From positions 124,001 through 188,000 of the forward strand of contig SBGX01000031.1 in the NCBI GenBank assembly GCA_006226425.1: DNA of 64,000 bases, read 5' to 3'. This document shows positions 34,139-43,416 of this stretch, in pieces. How positions within the stretch are numbered: position 1 is the stretch's first letter; each line of letters begins with the position of its first letter. Origin of the DNA: Bacteroidota bacterium (lineage in GTDB: Bacteria; Bacteroidota; Bacteroidia; Flavobacteriales_D; Crocinitomicaceae). The notes under the pieces are model-generated. The model ran no database searches. It saw only the letters and a program-made list of their open reading frames with translations, and was not told the origin of the DNA. A program made the position numbers and the translations under genes.

Positions 34139-35473
34139 ATGAAGTATTTTGAGGAGTTCAACCTGAACAAAGCCATCCAAAAAGCATTGGTCGATCTGGA
34201 CCTTCGGATCAGCACCCCAATTCAGGAAAGTGCTTTTGCCCCTATCATGTCCGGGCGCGACTTGATTGGTATTGCCCAAACGGGTACGGGAAAGACATTG
34301 GCCTACCTGCTACCCGCACTTCAACAATGGAATTTCACGTCCAGCCGCAATCCCCAGATTTTAATCATCGTTCCAACACGTGAACTCGTGGTTCAGGTAG
34401 TTCAGGAAGTTGAAAAATTAAGCAGTTATCAGAATTTGGTAGTCCGTGGATGTTACGGTGGTGTGAACATTCGAACCCAGGCAGACGAGCTTAATCTTGG
34501 GCTAGATGTACTCGTTTCTACCCCAGGACGTTTACTGGATCATATCTTGAATGGAAATTTGTCGGTTCGAGACATCAAAAAGCTGATCATAGATGAAGTA
34601 GACGAGCTCTTTGAATTGGGCTTCAGACCGCAGCTTCAAGCTATTTTAGAACTGCTCCCCGAAAAGAAACAAAGTCTCATTTTTTCGGCGACACTTTCTG
34701 AAGAAATCGAGGAACTTGCTCGAAAAGAACTGATTCGTCCACTGAAAGTGGAAGCGGCACCGGCCGGAACTCCACTGGATCAAATTGAAGAAAGTTATAT
34801 CCGGGTTCCAAATTTCTACACAAAAATTGAGTTTTTGAAGCGTTTTTTTGAAGGATCAGAGGCCTCCAAAAAAATCCTCTTGTTTGTTGGTTCCCGAAAA
34901 CTGGCGGATCTTGTCCATCAGGAATTAATGCAAAACGAAGCACTGCAAATTGGTATCGTTCACTCAAGTAAGTCTCAAAATTATCGTTTCAATGCGGTGA
35001 AAGACTTTAAAACGGGAACGAGCAATATCCTCTTGGCTACAGACCTAATCTCTCGCGGAATTGACATCCAGGAAGTCTCATTGGTCATCAATCTGGATGT
35101 TCCGGATCAGGCCGAAATCTATTTGCACCGAATTGGAAGAACCGGAAGAGCTCAGGCAGCAGGAAAGGCCCTCACACTGATCTCTGATTTCGAACTTGAA
35201 CGCTGGGAAGCAGTTTGTGACTTTACAGGTTCCCCTAAGATTGAACAACGACTACCAGAATACCTCCCCCTCCGAACAGAGTTAATCCCGGAAGAACAAC
35301 CGGTTCAAACAATGGTACTACCGGACATCAAAACTCCCAGCAGAAAAGATGCGGGACCAGCATTCCACGAAAAAAAGGCCAAAAATCAAAAGGTCAATGT
35401 GCGGAAGAACTGGAAAAAAATCAAACAGGAAAAGTACGGAAAACCGAAAAAAAAGGGTGGCAAGCGACGTTAG
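34139..35473 (+). CDS. DEAD-box RNA helicase, DEVD variant
   Basis: A 444-residue helicase with Q motif (TPIQESAFAPIMSGRD), motif I AQTGTGKT, PTREL, STPGR, motif II DEVD (152-155, normally DEAD), SAT, LATDLISRGIDI and HRIGRTGR. The C-terminal about 80 residues are Pro- and Lys-rich with a strongly basic end (KQEKYGKPKKKGGKRR), a typical non-specific RNA-binding tail. It is divergent from the DUF6702 operon that contains the other helicase. Its stop overlaps the stop of the convergent amidotransferase gene. Confidence 0.9.
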   Translation: MKYFEEFNLNKAIQKALVDLDLRISTPIQESAFAPIMSGRDLIGIAQTGTGKTLAYLLPALQQWNFTSSRNPQILIIVPTRELVVQVVQEVEKLSSYQNLVVRGCYGGVNIRTQADELNLGLDVLVSTPGRLLDHILNGNLSVRDIKKLIIDEVDELFELGFRPQLQAILELLPEKKQSLIFSATLSEEIEELARKELIRPLKVEAAPAGTPLDQIEESYIRVPNFYTKIEFLKRFFEGSEASKKILLFVGSRKLADLVHQELMQNEALQIGIVHSSKSQNYRFNAVKDFKTGTSNILLATDLISRGIDIQEVSLVINLDVPDQAEIYLHRIGRTGRAQAAGKALTLISDFELERWEAVCDFTGSPKIEQRLPEYLPLRTELIPEEQPVQTMVLPDIKTPSRKDAGPAFHEKKAKNQKVNVRKNWKKIKQEKYGKPKKKGGKRR

Positions 35474-36030
35474 TTAGACTTTAAAAAGTTTTGCAGCATT
35501 TCCTTCCCGTGAGGAGTTAAGATCGATTCCGGATGAAACTGAACACCAAACAATGGGAGCTCGCAATGTTCGATCGCCATCAAAACTCCATCCGAATCAT
35601 ACGCACACGCTTCGAAAGGAGATCCCACTTTCAAACGGACTGCCCAACTATGATACAGCCCCACCTCTTCACCTACTCCCAGTCCTCCAAAAAGACTCCC
35701 ATTTGATTGCGTTAGTTTTCTGGAAACCCCATGGCGCACATTAGTCAGGTTGTACAATTCATCTCCCGCATGTTCGGCCAGGGCCTGCATCCCCAAACAA
35801 ACTCCTAACATCGGTTTCGAGTACCAGTAGCGTTGAATCAACTCCATCAATTGCCCGGCATCAACTGGTAATCCCGGTCCCGGAGAAAGAACGATTCGAT
35901 CACAGGATGAAACAATATCCCAGTCAATTTCATCGTTTCTCAATACCGACACTTCTGTCCCTAAACCTTCCAAATAATGAAACAGATTGTAAGTAAAGGA
36001 ATCATAGCTATCTAATAAGAGTACCTTCAC
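35470..36030 (-). CDS. Anthranilate/aminodeoxychorismate synthase glutamine amidotransferase subunit
   Basis: A 186-residue class I amidotransferase (TrpG/PabA). It shows LLLDSYDSFTYNLFHYLEGLG, SPGPGLP, the catalytic GVCLGMQALAEHAG (canonical GVCLGHQ, with Met in place of His after Gly), and the His-Glu pair in VQFHPESILTPHG. It would feed ammonia to a chorismate-using partner for tryptophan or folate. No TrpE/PabB gene is nearby, so PabA and TrpG cannot be told apart; a stand-alone gene away from trp genes favours PabA. Its promoter overlaps the ridA start region. Confidence 0.88.
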   Translation of the reverse strand: MKVLLLDSYDSFTYNLFHYLEGLGTEVSVLRNDEIDWDIVSSCDRIVLSPGPGLPVDAGQLMELIQRYWYSKPMLGVCLGMQALAEHAGDELYNLTNVRHGVSRKLTQSNGSLFGGLGVGEEVGLYHSWAVRLKVGSPFEACAYDSDGVLMAIEHCELPLFGVQFHPESILTPHGKEMLQNFLKSN

Positions 36031-36049
36031 GAGTTTCCGTTTATTTTAG

Positions 36050-36057
36050 TAAACTTG
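36050..36057 (+). promoter_or_regulatory. Possible -7 box of ridA
   Basis: TAAACTTG differs from TAnnTTTG at one position and ends 18 bp before the ridA ATG. There is no clear -33 element. Confidence 0.3.
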
Positions 36058-36064
36058 CAACAGG

Positions 36065-36094
36065 CAAATATACGCATGAAAAAAATTATTCAAA
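36065..36094 (-). promoter_or_regulatory. Promoter of the pabA/trpG-like gene, overlapping ridA start
   Basis: On the minus strand TTTG (36091-36094), 18 bp, then TATATTTG (36065-36072). The predicted start near 36061 gives a 31-nt leader. It covers the first codons of divergent ridA. Confidence 0.6.
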
Positions 36095-36456
36095 TACCCG
36101 GAGCACCTGCGCCTATAGGCCCGTACAGTCAGGCCATCCTAAAAAAAGACACCCTGTATGTCAGTGGACAAATCCCCATGGACCCCATTAAAAAAGAACT
36201 GGTCACCAAGTCGATTGACAAAGCGACACATCAGGTTCTGAAGAACATCGGTGCCTTGTTGCAGGAAGCAGGTATGAATTACGAACATGTCGTCAAATGC
36301 TCCATTTTCCTAAGAGATTTGGATGATTTTGTACGAGTAAACGAGGTTTATAGTGAATACTTCAAGCAAAACCCTCCTGCTCGGGAAACCGTTCAGGTAA
36401 GTCGTCTTCCCATGGATGTTCCCATTGAAATTTCCTGTATCGCCATCGCAGATTAA
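36076..36456 (+). CDS. ridA: RidA family reactive intermediate deaminase
   Basis: A 126-residue protein starting at the ATG at 36076 (MKKIIQIPGAPAPIGPYSQA). RidA hydrolyses reactive enamines and imines such as 2-aminoacrylate, protecting PLP enzymes. The family signature is complete: YVSGQIPMDP, the conserved Arg in PARETVQVSRLP and Glu in VPIEISCIAIAD. It is divergent from the amidotransferase gene, with overlapping promoters, and is followed 8 bp later by a glycosyltransferase gene. Confidence 0.93.
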   Translation: MKKIIQIPGAPAPIGPYSQAILKKDTLYVSGQIPMDPIKKELVTKSIDKATHQVLKNIGALLQEAGMNYEHVVKCSIFLRDLDDFVRVNEVYSEYFKQNPPARETVQVSRLPMDVPIEISCIAIAD

Positions 36457-36464
36457 CGTTCAAT

Positions 36465-38423
36465 TTGAAGGATTCCACGGATATATCAATTGTCATTGTC
36501 AACTACAATGTTGAGTACTTTTTGGAGCAATGTCTCAATTCAGTGTTCAATGCGTTGGGCGAAGTAAAAGGAGAAGTATTTGTCGTAGACAACAACTCCA
36601 TTGACCAGTCAGTCAATATGGTTCGTGAGCGTTTTCCGGAGGTCAAATTGATTGCCAACAAGCAAAACCTGGGTTTTTCAAAAGCAAACAACCAGGCGAT
36701 CAAACAAGCTTGTGGTCGCCATATCCTATTGCTTAATCCGGATACCGTCGTCGAAGAAGACACCTTTGAAAAAGTCGTTGGCTTCATGGACCAACATGAA
36801 GACGCAGGTGGATTGGGGGTGCGAATGATCGATGGAAAAGGGAAGTTTTTGCCAGAATCCAAGCGCGGGCTACCTACTCCTTCTGTCGCATTCTTTAAGA
36901 TTTTTGGTCTCTCCCGGATTTTTCCGAAATCAAGTATTTTTTCCAGGTATCACCTGGGACACCTTTCCGAATTTGAGACCGCCGAAATAGATATTCTCAG
37001 TGGAGCCTTTATGCTCATGCGGAAAAGTGTGTTGGATGAAATTGGACTTCTGGACGAAACCTTTTTCATGTACGGAGAAGACATCGATCTCTCTTATCGT
37101 ATCCAATTGAGTGGATCCAAGAACTACTATTTCCCAGAGACAAGGATTATTCACTACAAAGGGGAAAGCACCAAAAAGAGTTCCGTGAACTACGTATTTG
37201 TTTTCTACCGGGCCATGGTCATTTTTGCTCAAAAGCATTTTTCCAAAAATCACGCCTTCCTGTTCTCTTTTCTGATCAATATTGCGATCTATTTTAGGGC
37301 TGGACTCGCCATTGGAGCACGCTTTGTAAAAAGGGCTTTCCTGCCAGTAGTCGATTACGCTTTCATCCTCACCGGACTTTTCCTTCTGACAAGATACTGG
37401 TTGCAAATGGACATCCAGTTTCCGGAACAACTCATCCGCTATGCGATTCCTTCCTACGCGCTTATCTGGTTGATGACCAATTTTTACGCCAGCTCCTATG
37501 ACTTCCCACAAAAACTATCCCGTTTTCTAACCGGAACACTTTTCGGGACTTTCGTGATTCTGGCCTTTTATGCCTTACTTCCCAAGTCTTTTCAATTCTC
37601 CAGACTCTATATCCTGGTAGGTACCGGGTGGGTCATTGGATACTACATATTGAGCCGGATTTACCTGCATTTTACAGTCCGAAAAAAATTCCGACTCAAT
37701 GAACGCACCAACTCCCGCTTCCTGATCGTTGGGTCTGAGAAGGAATGCGAACGGGTGGAACAGGTCTTGAAACAAATCAATCGAAAAACAGAGCTTGTTT
37801 TGAGCGTTTCCCCTGAACAGGAAAAACAGGCTTCGCAAGCAGGAACCCTCAGTCAATTAGACCAATTGGTCCTGAACTACAAAGCTGATGAAATCATTTT
37901 TTGTGCCCGGGACATCGCTGTGCAGGACATTATTCAATGGATGATCCGACTGGAAGACGACCATCTTGATTTCAAAATCGCTCAACCCGACAGCAGTTAT
38001 TTGATTGGAAGTAACAGCATTCATTCTGCCGGAGACTTATATTTCGTAGACATCAACGAAATCAGTAAACCATTCAACAAGCGACTCAAGCGAACCCTCG
38101 ATATCATTGTCTCTTTTTTGGGACTCCTCTTTAGCCCCATTCTACTCTTTTGGTATCAGCAAAGATGGCAATTCGTAAAGAACATGTTCCATTGCTTTAT
38201 CGGCAAAAAAACACTGGTCGGATACTCCGTACAGGATCGTCCGAACGAAAATTTCCGGCTTTTACCGAGAATCAGACAAGGAATCCTCTTCCTCTCGGAA
38301 CAACTTCATGTTCAGGATGATCAAACAACTGATAAACTGAACTTTATCTACGCCAGGGATTATAATATCCTGAAGGACATCCATGTTCTCAAACGAGCCT
38401 GGAAAAAACTCGATCGGAGGTAG
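36465..38423 (+). CDS. Composite GT2 glycosyltransferase with vestigial sugar-phosphate transferase domain
   Basis: A 652-residue protein. Residues 5-255 are a GT-A, family 2 glycosyltransferase of the rhamnosyltransferase type (SIVIVNYNVEYFLEQCLNSV, NPDTVVEEDT, FMYGEDIDLSYRI). Several membrane helices follow (about 265-400). Residues about 415-530 form a Rossmann-like domain (SRFLIVGSEKECERVEQVL) and residues about 537-652 begin like a polyprenyl-phosphate sugar transferase (NKRLKRTLDIIVSFLGLLFSP) and end like one, but the central RxGxxGxxF-KFRSM active segment is missing. The start is a TTG 8 bp after ridA, as no ATG lies before the GT2 core. It probably acts in surface polysaccharide or glycolipid synthesis. 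Confidence 0.8.
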   Translation: MKDSTDISIVIVNYNVEYFLEQCLNSVFNALGEVKGEVFVVDNNSIDQSVNMVRERFPEVKLIANKQNLGFSKANNQAIKQACGRHILLLNPDTVVEEDTFEKVVGFMDQHEDAGGLGVRMIDGKGKFLPESKRGLPTPSVAFFKIFGLSRIFPKSSIFSRYHLGHLSEFETAEIDILSGAFMLMRKSVLDEIGLLDETFFMYGEDIDLSYRIQLSGSKNYYFPETRIIHYKGESTKKSSVNYVFVFYRAMVIFAQKHFSKNHAFLFSFLINIAIYFRAGLAIGARFVKRAFLPVVDYAFILTGLFLLTRYWLQMDIQFPEQLIRYAIPSYALIWLMTNFYASSYDFPQKLSRFLTGTLFGTFVILAFYALLPKSFQFSRLYILVGTGWVIGYYILSRIYLHFTVRKKFRLNERTNSRFLIVGSEKECERVEQVLKQINRKTELVLSVSPEQEKQASQAGTLSQLDQLVLNYKADEIIFCARDIAVQDIIQWMIRLEDDHLDFKIAQPDSSYLIGSNSIHSAGDLYFVDINEISKPFNKRLKRTLDIIVSFLGLLFSPILLFWYQQRWQFVKNMFHCFIGKKTLVGYSVQDRPNENFRLLPRIRQGILFLSEQLHVQDDQTTDKLNFIYARDYNILKDIHVLKRAWKKLDRR

Positions 38424-38443
38424 CAAAATAGGATTTTTTAAAC

Positions 38444-38451
38444 TACTTTTG
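38444..38451 (+). promoter_or_regulatory. -7 box upstream of the E2 gene
   Basis: TACTTTTG, predicted start near 38455, leader about 32 nt. No clear -33 element. Confidence 0.4.
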
Positions 38452-38486
38452 CATGCAAATTACAAGATCTTCATTTAGTTTTATAT

Positions 38487-39809
38487 ATGGCACAAATAGA
38501 AATCAGACTTCCCAAAATGGGAGAAAGTGTTACCGAGGCAACAATTACCAATTGGATTAAAGAAGTCGGTGACACCGTTGAACTTGATGAACCGCTTGTC
38601 GAAGTGGCAACAGATAAAGTAGACAACGAACTCCCTTCAGAAGCAGAAGGTGTGCTAATCAAACGATTTTTTGAAAAAGATGATGTTGCCCAGGTGGGAG
38701 ACGTCATCGCAATCATTTCTACAGACGGAAGTGATACGGTAGCAGAAGCTCCAGCGGCGACTCAGGAAAAAGCAGCAGTTGTTGAAGAAAAAGCAGCGGC
38801 ACCCGTCGTGGCGGCAAGTAGTGCTCCTTCGCAAAGTGTTTCAAGCCAATCAGGAAATAGATTTTATTCTCCATTGGTTAGAAGCATTGCCAGCAAGGAA
38901 GGTATTAGCATGAATGAACTGGATCAATTGAATGGTACAGGAAAAGACGGACGTGTTACGAAGAAAGATGTTTTGTCTTACCTGGAAAACAGAGGAAGCC
39001 AGACCACACCTGCACCGCAACCACAGGTTGAAGTTCAAAAGGCTCCAGCCAACAATGCCCCTAAGACACAGGAAGCAGTAAGCAACTATGTAGCTGGTGA
39101 TAATGAGGAAATCATCGAGATGGATCGAATGCGTAAACTGATCGCAGATCACATGGTGATGTCCAAGCAAACCTCTCCACACGTGACTTCATTCGTTGAA
39201 GCCGATGTGACAAACATTGTGAACTGGAGAAACAAGGTGAAAAAGGAATTTGAAAAACGTGAAGGAGAGAAAATCACCTTTACTCCTATTTTCATTGAAG
39301 CCGTTGCGAAGGCCATTAAGGACTTCCCGATGATCAACGTGACTGTCAATGGAAATCAGATTATCCGTAAAAAAGAAATCAATATTGGAATGGCCACCGC
39401 TCTTCCAAGTGGAAACCTGATTGTTCCGGTCATCAAAAATGCGGATCGATTGAATTTGACAGGACTGACCAAGTCCGTGAATCAGTTGGCAAACGACGCT
39501 CGAAACAATAAACTGAAACCGGAAGATATCCAAGGAGGAACTTACACATTGACAAACGTTGGAAGTTTTGGAAACGTGATGGGTACCCCTATTATCAACC
39601 AACCTCAGGTAGCTATCCTGGCTGTTGGAGCCATTCGTAAGATGCCAGCCGTTATTGAAACTCCGGAAGGTGACTTTATCGGAATCCGACACAAAATGTT
39701 CCTGTCCCATTCCTACGACCACCGAGTGGTTGATGGATCATTGGGTGGAATGTTCGTCAGAAGAGTGGCCGATTATCTGGAACAATTTGATCCGAAAAGG
39801 GAATTTTAA
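38487..39809 (+). CDS. 2-oxo acid dehydrogenase E2 (dihydrolipoamide acyltransferase)
   Basis: A 440-residue core subunit of a 2-oxo acid dehydrogenase complex. Residues 2-76 are a lipoyl domain with the modified Lys44 in ATDKVDNE. An Ala/Pro-rich linker leads to the peripheral subunit-binding domain (about 125-165, SPLVRSIASKEGISMNEL...GRVTKKDV). The catalytic domain follows and ends with the active SHSYDHRVVDG. The DKVDNE lipoyl motif resembles branched-chain or broad-specificity E2 proteins more than succinyl-type ones, but the E1 and E3 genes are absent, so the substrate is not fixed. Confidence 0.93.
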   Translation: MAQIEIRLPKMGESVTEATITNWIKEVGDTVELDEPLVEVATDKVDNELPSEAEGVLIKRFFEKDDVAQVGDVIAIISTDGSDTVAEAPAATQEKAAVVEEKAAAPVVAASSAPSQSVSSQSGNRFYSPLVRSIASKEGISMNELDQLNGTGKDGRVTKKDVLSYLENRGSQTTPAPQPQVEVQKAPANNAPKTQEAVSNYVAGDNEEIIEMDRMRKLIADHMVMSKQTSPHVTSFVEADVTNIVNWRNKVKKEFEKREGEKITFTPIFIEAVAKAIKDFPMINVTVNGNQIIRKKEINIGMATALPSGNLIVPVIKNADRLNLTGLTKSVNQLANDARNNKLKPEDIQGGTYTLTNVGSFGNVMGTPIINQPQVAILAVGAIRKMPAVIETPEGDFIGIRHKMFLSHSYDHRVVDGSLGGMFVRRVADYLEQFDPKREF

Positions 39810-39853
39810 TCCTGGCAGGACATTTGTTCCTGGTTTTAACTAAAAAACAAAAT

Positions 39854-41956
39854 ATGATGCTGAAACGCTTATCGATCTGGATACTTACTGCTACATTCCC
39901 GTTCCTTGCATTCTCTCAGTACACCGAAGAAGAACTGGAAAAGGTACTTCAAACAGCTTCCGAAGCTGAATTAGTTACAGAGAACAGCCGGATGCTTCTG
40001 GAAGGTTATTTCTATCATGCCGGTCGAATTGCCGATCGCTTGTTGGAAATCAACCCGGAAAGTTCGAATTACAATTACAGACGGGGATTCATTTATCTGG
40101 ATTTGAGTAGTGATTTTGTCAACGCCCTTCCTATGTTGGAAAAGGCCGTGAAAGATGTTTCCATCAATTTTGACATGTACTCCGCCCGGGAAAAAAGTGC
40201 GGCAGTTGACGCTTACTACCACCTGGCCAGATGTTATCACCTGGACGAGCAGATCGACAAAGCAATCAAGTACTACGAGAAATTCCTGGACATGAGTAAA
40301 ACGGAATCTACCTTGATTCCTTTTGCCAAATTGAAACTTCAACAATGTCAGGTAGCCAGAAGATTGATTGCCAACCCTAAAAATTACCGGGTTAAGAACA
40401 TCGGTGACGTCGTGAATAAGGAAACAGCCGAATATTCTCCTGTCATTTCGCTGGATGGTTCTGCTCTTTACTTTACGTCCAGACGTGAATGGCCGGACAG
40501 TTCTTCCAACCAGTATATTGATCCGAGAAACAATATGCACCCGGAAGATATTTATGTCAGCTACCTTGACTTTGATAGTACCTGGATGGATCCGATCAAA
40601 TTGGAATTCTGTGTGCCAGAGCAAAACGAAGCCACGATTGCCGTAAGTTCCGACGAACGTAAGATTTACGTTTATCAGGACATTACTGGTGGTGGGGATA
40701 TCTATTATTCGGATTTCTCAACAAATAAATTCCAGGAGCTACAGCAGTTTGAAGCCCGTTCGGTGAACACCAAATACTGGGAACCACATTGTACTGTTAC
40801 TCCGGATGGACAAAACATGTATTTTGTCTCTGACCGCCCGGGTGGTTTTGGCGGACGAGATATCTACCGAATTGTTCGTCTTCCAGACGGAAGCTGGAGT
40901 CGTCCCAAAAACCTTGGACCAGATATCAATACTGAGTACGATGAGGAATCTCCTTTCATCGCCATTGATAATAAAACACTTTACTTTTCCAGCAATGGTC
41001 CGAAGAGTATGGGAGGATTTGACGTTTTCCTAACGATTCGAGATGAGAACAATAACTGGTCTACTCCACTCAACCTGGGTTATCCATTGAACTCATGTAA
41101 TGACGATCTCTTCTACACCACTACGGTGAATGGATTGAAAGGATATCTGACCTCTTTCCGAAAGGGAGGATATGGAGAAAAGGATATTTATGAGATCGAA
41201 AATGACTTCCTTGGACTGAATCAACTAGCGGTATTCAAGGGAATGATCAAAACGGTCGACAACAAGCCTTTCCCTGCAGATATGGCTATCACCGTCAACT
41301 GCCTGGATTGTGGAGACGGTATCAAAAGAACCGTGTTCCCAAACATGAGAACCGGTTTGTTTTATAGTGCCCTGGAGCCTTGTCGACAGTATGAATTGGT
41401 CTTTCACCATTCCAATGGAGAAATTGAATTCTATAAAGAGAATGTCTCAACGGACTGTAGCAAAGAATATGATGAAATTTACCGGGAAGTCTTACTTGAC
41501 GTAGACAAAATGGAAATCATCAAATTGGATACGCAACGAGTTGTCATTGCGAACAAAGAGGTTACCGTCGGAACTGATTTGGGTAAAATTATCGAGATCA
41601 ATCCAATCTACTTCGACTTCGATAAATTCAATATTCGTCCGGATGCTGCCGTTGAGTTGGATAAGATCGTTGCAATCATGAATGAATACCCAAAAATGGA
41701 GATTGAATTGGGTTCACATACAGACTGTCGTGGTAAAATGGAGTATAACGACAAATTATCTCAGAAACGAGCAACTTCCTCCGCAGAGTACATCAAGTCG
41801 CGAATTACCAATCCACAACGAATTTTTGGAAAGGGATATGGTGAACGAAAATTGTTGAACAATTGTGCCTGTGAAAAACGGAAAAAGTCAAAATGTTCCG
41901 AAGAAGAGCACCAATTGAACAGACGTACAGAATTTATTATCATCAAACTGGAGTAA
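39854..41956 (+). CDS. OmpA-family protein with TPR-like and PD40 repeats
   Basis: A 700-residue exported protein (start at 39854; MMLKRLSIWILTATFPFLAFSQ is the signal peptide). Residues about 20-160 are TPR-like helices (YYHLARCYHLDEQIDKAIKYYEKFL). Residues about 180-460 contain PD40/WD40-like blades (SPVISLDGSALYFTSRR, CTVTPDGQNMYFVSDRPGGFGGRDIY, SPFIAIDNKTLYFSSNG). A small Cys-containing beta module comes next, and residues about 585-700 are an OmpA peptidoglycan-binding domain with HTDCRG and KRATSSAEYI. This order resembles PorE-type T9SS-associated anchors. It lies 1 bp before an exonuclease gene. Confidence 0.87.
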   Translation: MMLKRLSIWILTATFPFLAFSQYTEEELEKVLQTASEAELVTENSRMLLEGYFYHAGRIADRLLEINPESSNYNYRRGFIYLDLSSDFVNALPMLEKAVKDVSINFDMYSAREKSAAVDAYYHLARCYHLDEQIDKAIKYYEKFLDMSKTESTLIPFAKLKLQQCQVARRLIANPKNYRVKNIGDVVNKETAEYSPVISLDGSALYFTSRREWPDSSSNQYIDPRNNMHPEDIYVSYLDFDSTWMDPIKLEFCVPEQNEATIAVSSDERKIYVYQDITGGGDIYYSDFSTNKFQELQQFEARSVNTKYWEPHCTVTPDGQNMYFVSDRPGGFGGRDIYRIVRLPDGSWSRPKNLGPDINTEYDEESPFIAIDNKTLYFSSNGPKSMGGFDVFLTIRDENNNWSTPLNLGYPLNSCNDDLFYTTTVNGLKGYLTSFRKGGYGEKDIYEIENDFLGLNQLAVFKGMIKTVDNKPFPADMAITVNCLDCGDGIKRTVFPNMRTGLFYSALEPCRQYELVFHHSNGEIEFYKENVSTDCSKEYDEIYREVLLDVDKMEIIKLDTQRVVIANKEVTVGTDLGKIIEINPIYFDFDKFNIRPDAAVELDKIVAIMNEYPKMEIELGSHTDCRGKMEYNDKLSQKRATSSAEYIKSRITNPQRIFGKGYGERKLLNNCACEKRKKSKCSEEEHQLNRRTEFIIIKLE

Positions 41957-41957
41957 T

Positions 41958-42806
41958 ATGAAATTGCAATTAGACAAGGCTCTTGCTGTTTTCGATATTG
42001 AGGCTACCGGTCTGAATATTTCGGAGGATCGCATCGTCGAAATTGCAGTTATCAAACTAAATCCGGATGGTTCCCGGGAAGAATTCCATTCCCTTGTCAA
42101 TCCAGGGATTCCAATCCCTCAGGAAGTCGTCGATATTCATGGAATTGATGATCAAAAAGTCAAGGATGCTCCCCTATTTGCGGAACTTTCCCCAAAACTG
42201 ATGGCATTTATTGGAGATGCCGATCTGGCCGGATACAATTCCAATAAGTTTGACATCCCTATGTTAGCGGAAGAGTTACTGCGTGTGGACGATACTTTTG
42301 ACCTCTCGCATCGAAAATTCGTAGATGTCCAGAACATCTTCCACAAAATGGAACAGCGAACGCTGGAAGCTGCCTACAAATTTTATTGCGATAAAAAAAT
42401 CGAGAATGCGCACAGTGCCATGGACGATACCCTGGCGACGATGGAAGTGTTATTTGCACAATTAGAGCGATATAGCAACCTGGAAGCCAACGTGGACTTC
42501 CTCTCCGATTTTTCAAAAGGTTCCGGACTGGATAAAGTCGATTTTGCAGGAAGATTGGCCCGAAATAAAGATGGCCATGTCGTTTACAATTTTGGAAAAC
42601 ACAAGGGGAAAAGTGTTGAACAAGTCATGCAGGAAGAACCAGGATATTACGGTTGGTTTATTTCAGAAGGAACGGATTTCCCCAAATTCACCAAACAAAA
42701 GCTGAAAGAAGAAGTGGATCGGATTAAAAAATCCAAATATGAGGAAGCTTCGCCCAAAAAATTCACCGATAAATTGGATGCGCTTCAAAACAAGTACAGG
42801 AAATGA
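41958..42806 (+). CDS. DnaQ-like 3'-5' exonuclease with ExoX-type C-terminal domain
   Basis: A 282-residue protein. Residues 8-175 form a DEDDh exonuclease: FDIEATG with Asp13 and Glu15, GYNSNKFDIPML with the second Asp, and HSAMDDTLAT with the catalytic His and Asp. Residues about 205-250 (VVYNFGKHKGKSVEQVMQEEPGYYGWF) match the small C-terminal domain of exodeoxyribonuclease X type proteins. It would remove nucleotides from 3' ends, in DNA proofreading or repair. It starts immediately after the OmpA-family gene and overlaps the next gene by 4 bp. Confidence 0.9.
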   Translation: MKLQLDKALAVFDIEATGLNISEDRIVEIAVIKLNPDGSREEFHSLVNPGIPIPQEVVDIHGIDDQKVKDAPLFAELSPKLMAFIGDADLAGYNSNKFDIPMLAEELLRVDDTFDLSHRKFVDVQNIFHKMEQRTLEAAYKFYCDKKIENAHSAMDDTLATMEVLFAQLERYSNLEANVDFLSDFSKGSGLDKVDFAGRLARNKDGHVVYNFGKHKGKSVEQVMQEEPGYYGWFISEGTDFPKFTKQKLKEEVDRIKKSKYEEASPKKFTDKLDALQNKYRK

Positions 42807-43414
42807 AAATTATCTGTATCGGAAGAAACTACGCGGACCACGCCAAAGAAATGGGAGCCGAAAAACCAACAGCTCCTGTCTTTTTTCTCAAACCAGACTC
42901 GGCACTGCTTCCTAAAAAAAATCCTTTCTACTATCCCGACTTCACAAAGGACCTCCATTACGAATGCGAGCTGGTTGTAAAGATCTGTAAGCTCGGGAAA
43001 AACATCTCGGAAAGACATGCACATACCTACTACCAGGAGATTGGAATCGGGATAGATTTTACGGCCCGGGACCTCCAGAGCAAGTGTAAAGAAAAAGGGC
43101 TGCCCTGGGAAATTGCGAAAGGTTTTGACGGAAGTGCCCCCCTTTCCGAACGTTTTTTAAACAAAGAAACACTGGATTTGGATCAGCTTGACTTTTCGCT
43201 TCGCAAAAACGGAGAACTGGTTCAGCAGGGAAATACGAAGGACATGCTTTTTAGCATCGATCAAATTATTTCTTACGTTTCTCAATTCATGACCCTCAAG
43301 ATTGGAGACTTAATTTTCACTGGAACTCCTGCCGGTGTGGGACCTGTGCAAATTGGCGATCAACTGGAAGCGGCAATCGGAGCCGAGACACTGTTCAAAC
43401 TCCGAATCAAATAG
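42803..43414 (+). CDS. Fumarylacetoacetate hydrolase family protein
   Basis: A 203-residue FAH-type enzyme. It shows the substrate-side KIICIGRNYADHAKEMG, then the metal-binding YECELVVKI, GFDGSAPLSE and the GDLIFTGTPAGVGPV loop. This compact form fits acylpyruvase or oxaloacetate decarboxylase-type members better than true fumarylacetoacetase, but the substrate cannot be read from sequence. It overlaps the exonuclease gene by 4 bp and converges on the DinB-like gene with 2 bp between stops. Confidence 0.9.
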   Translation: MKIICIGRNYADHAKEMGAEKPTAPVFFLKPDSALLPKKNPFYYPDFTKDLHYECELVVKICKLGKNISERHAHTYYQEIGIGIDFTARDLQSKCKEKGLPWEIAKGFDGSAPLSERFLNKETLDLDQLDFSLRKNGELVQQGNTKDMLFSIDQIISYVSQFMTLKIGDLIFTGTPAGVGPVQIGDQLEAAIGAETLFKLRIK

Positions 43415-43416
43415 GA

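Noticed and set aside
39811-39836. CAGGA...TCCTG inverted repeat after the E2 gene
   Set aside because: Only five pairs with mismatches inside; too weak to call as a terminator despite four T after it.
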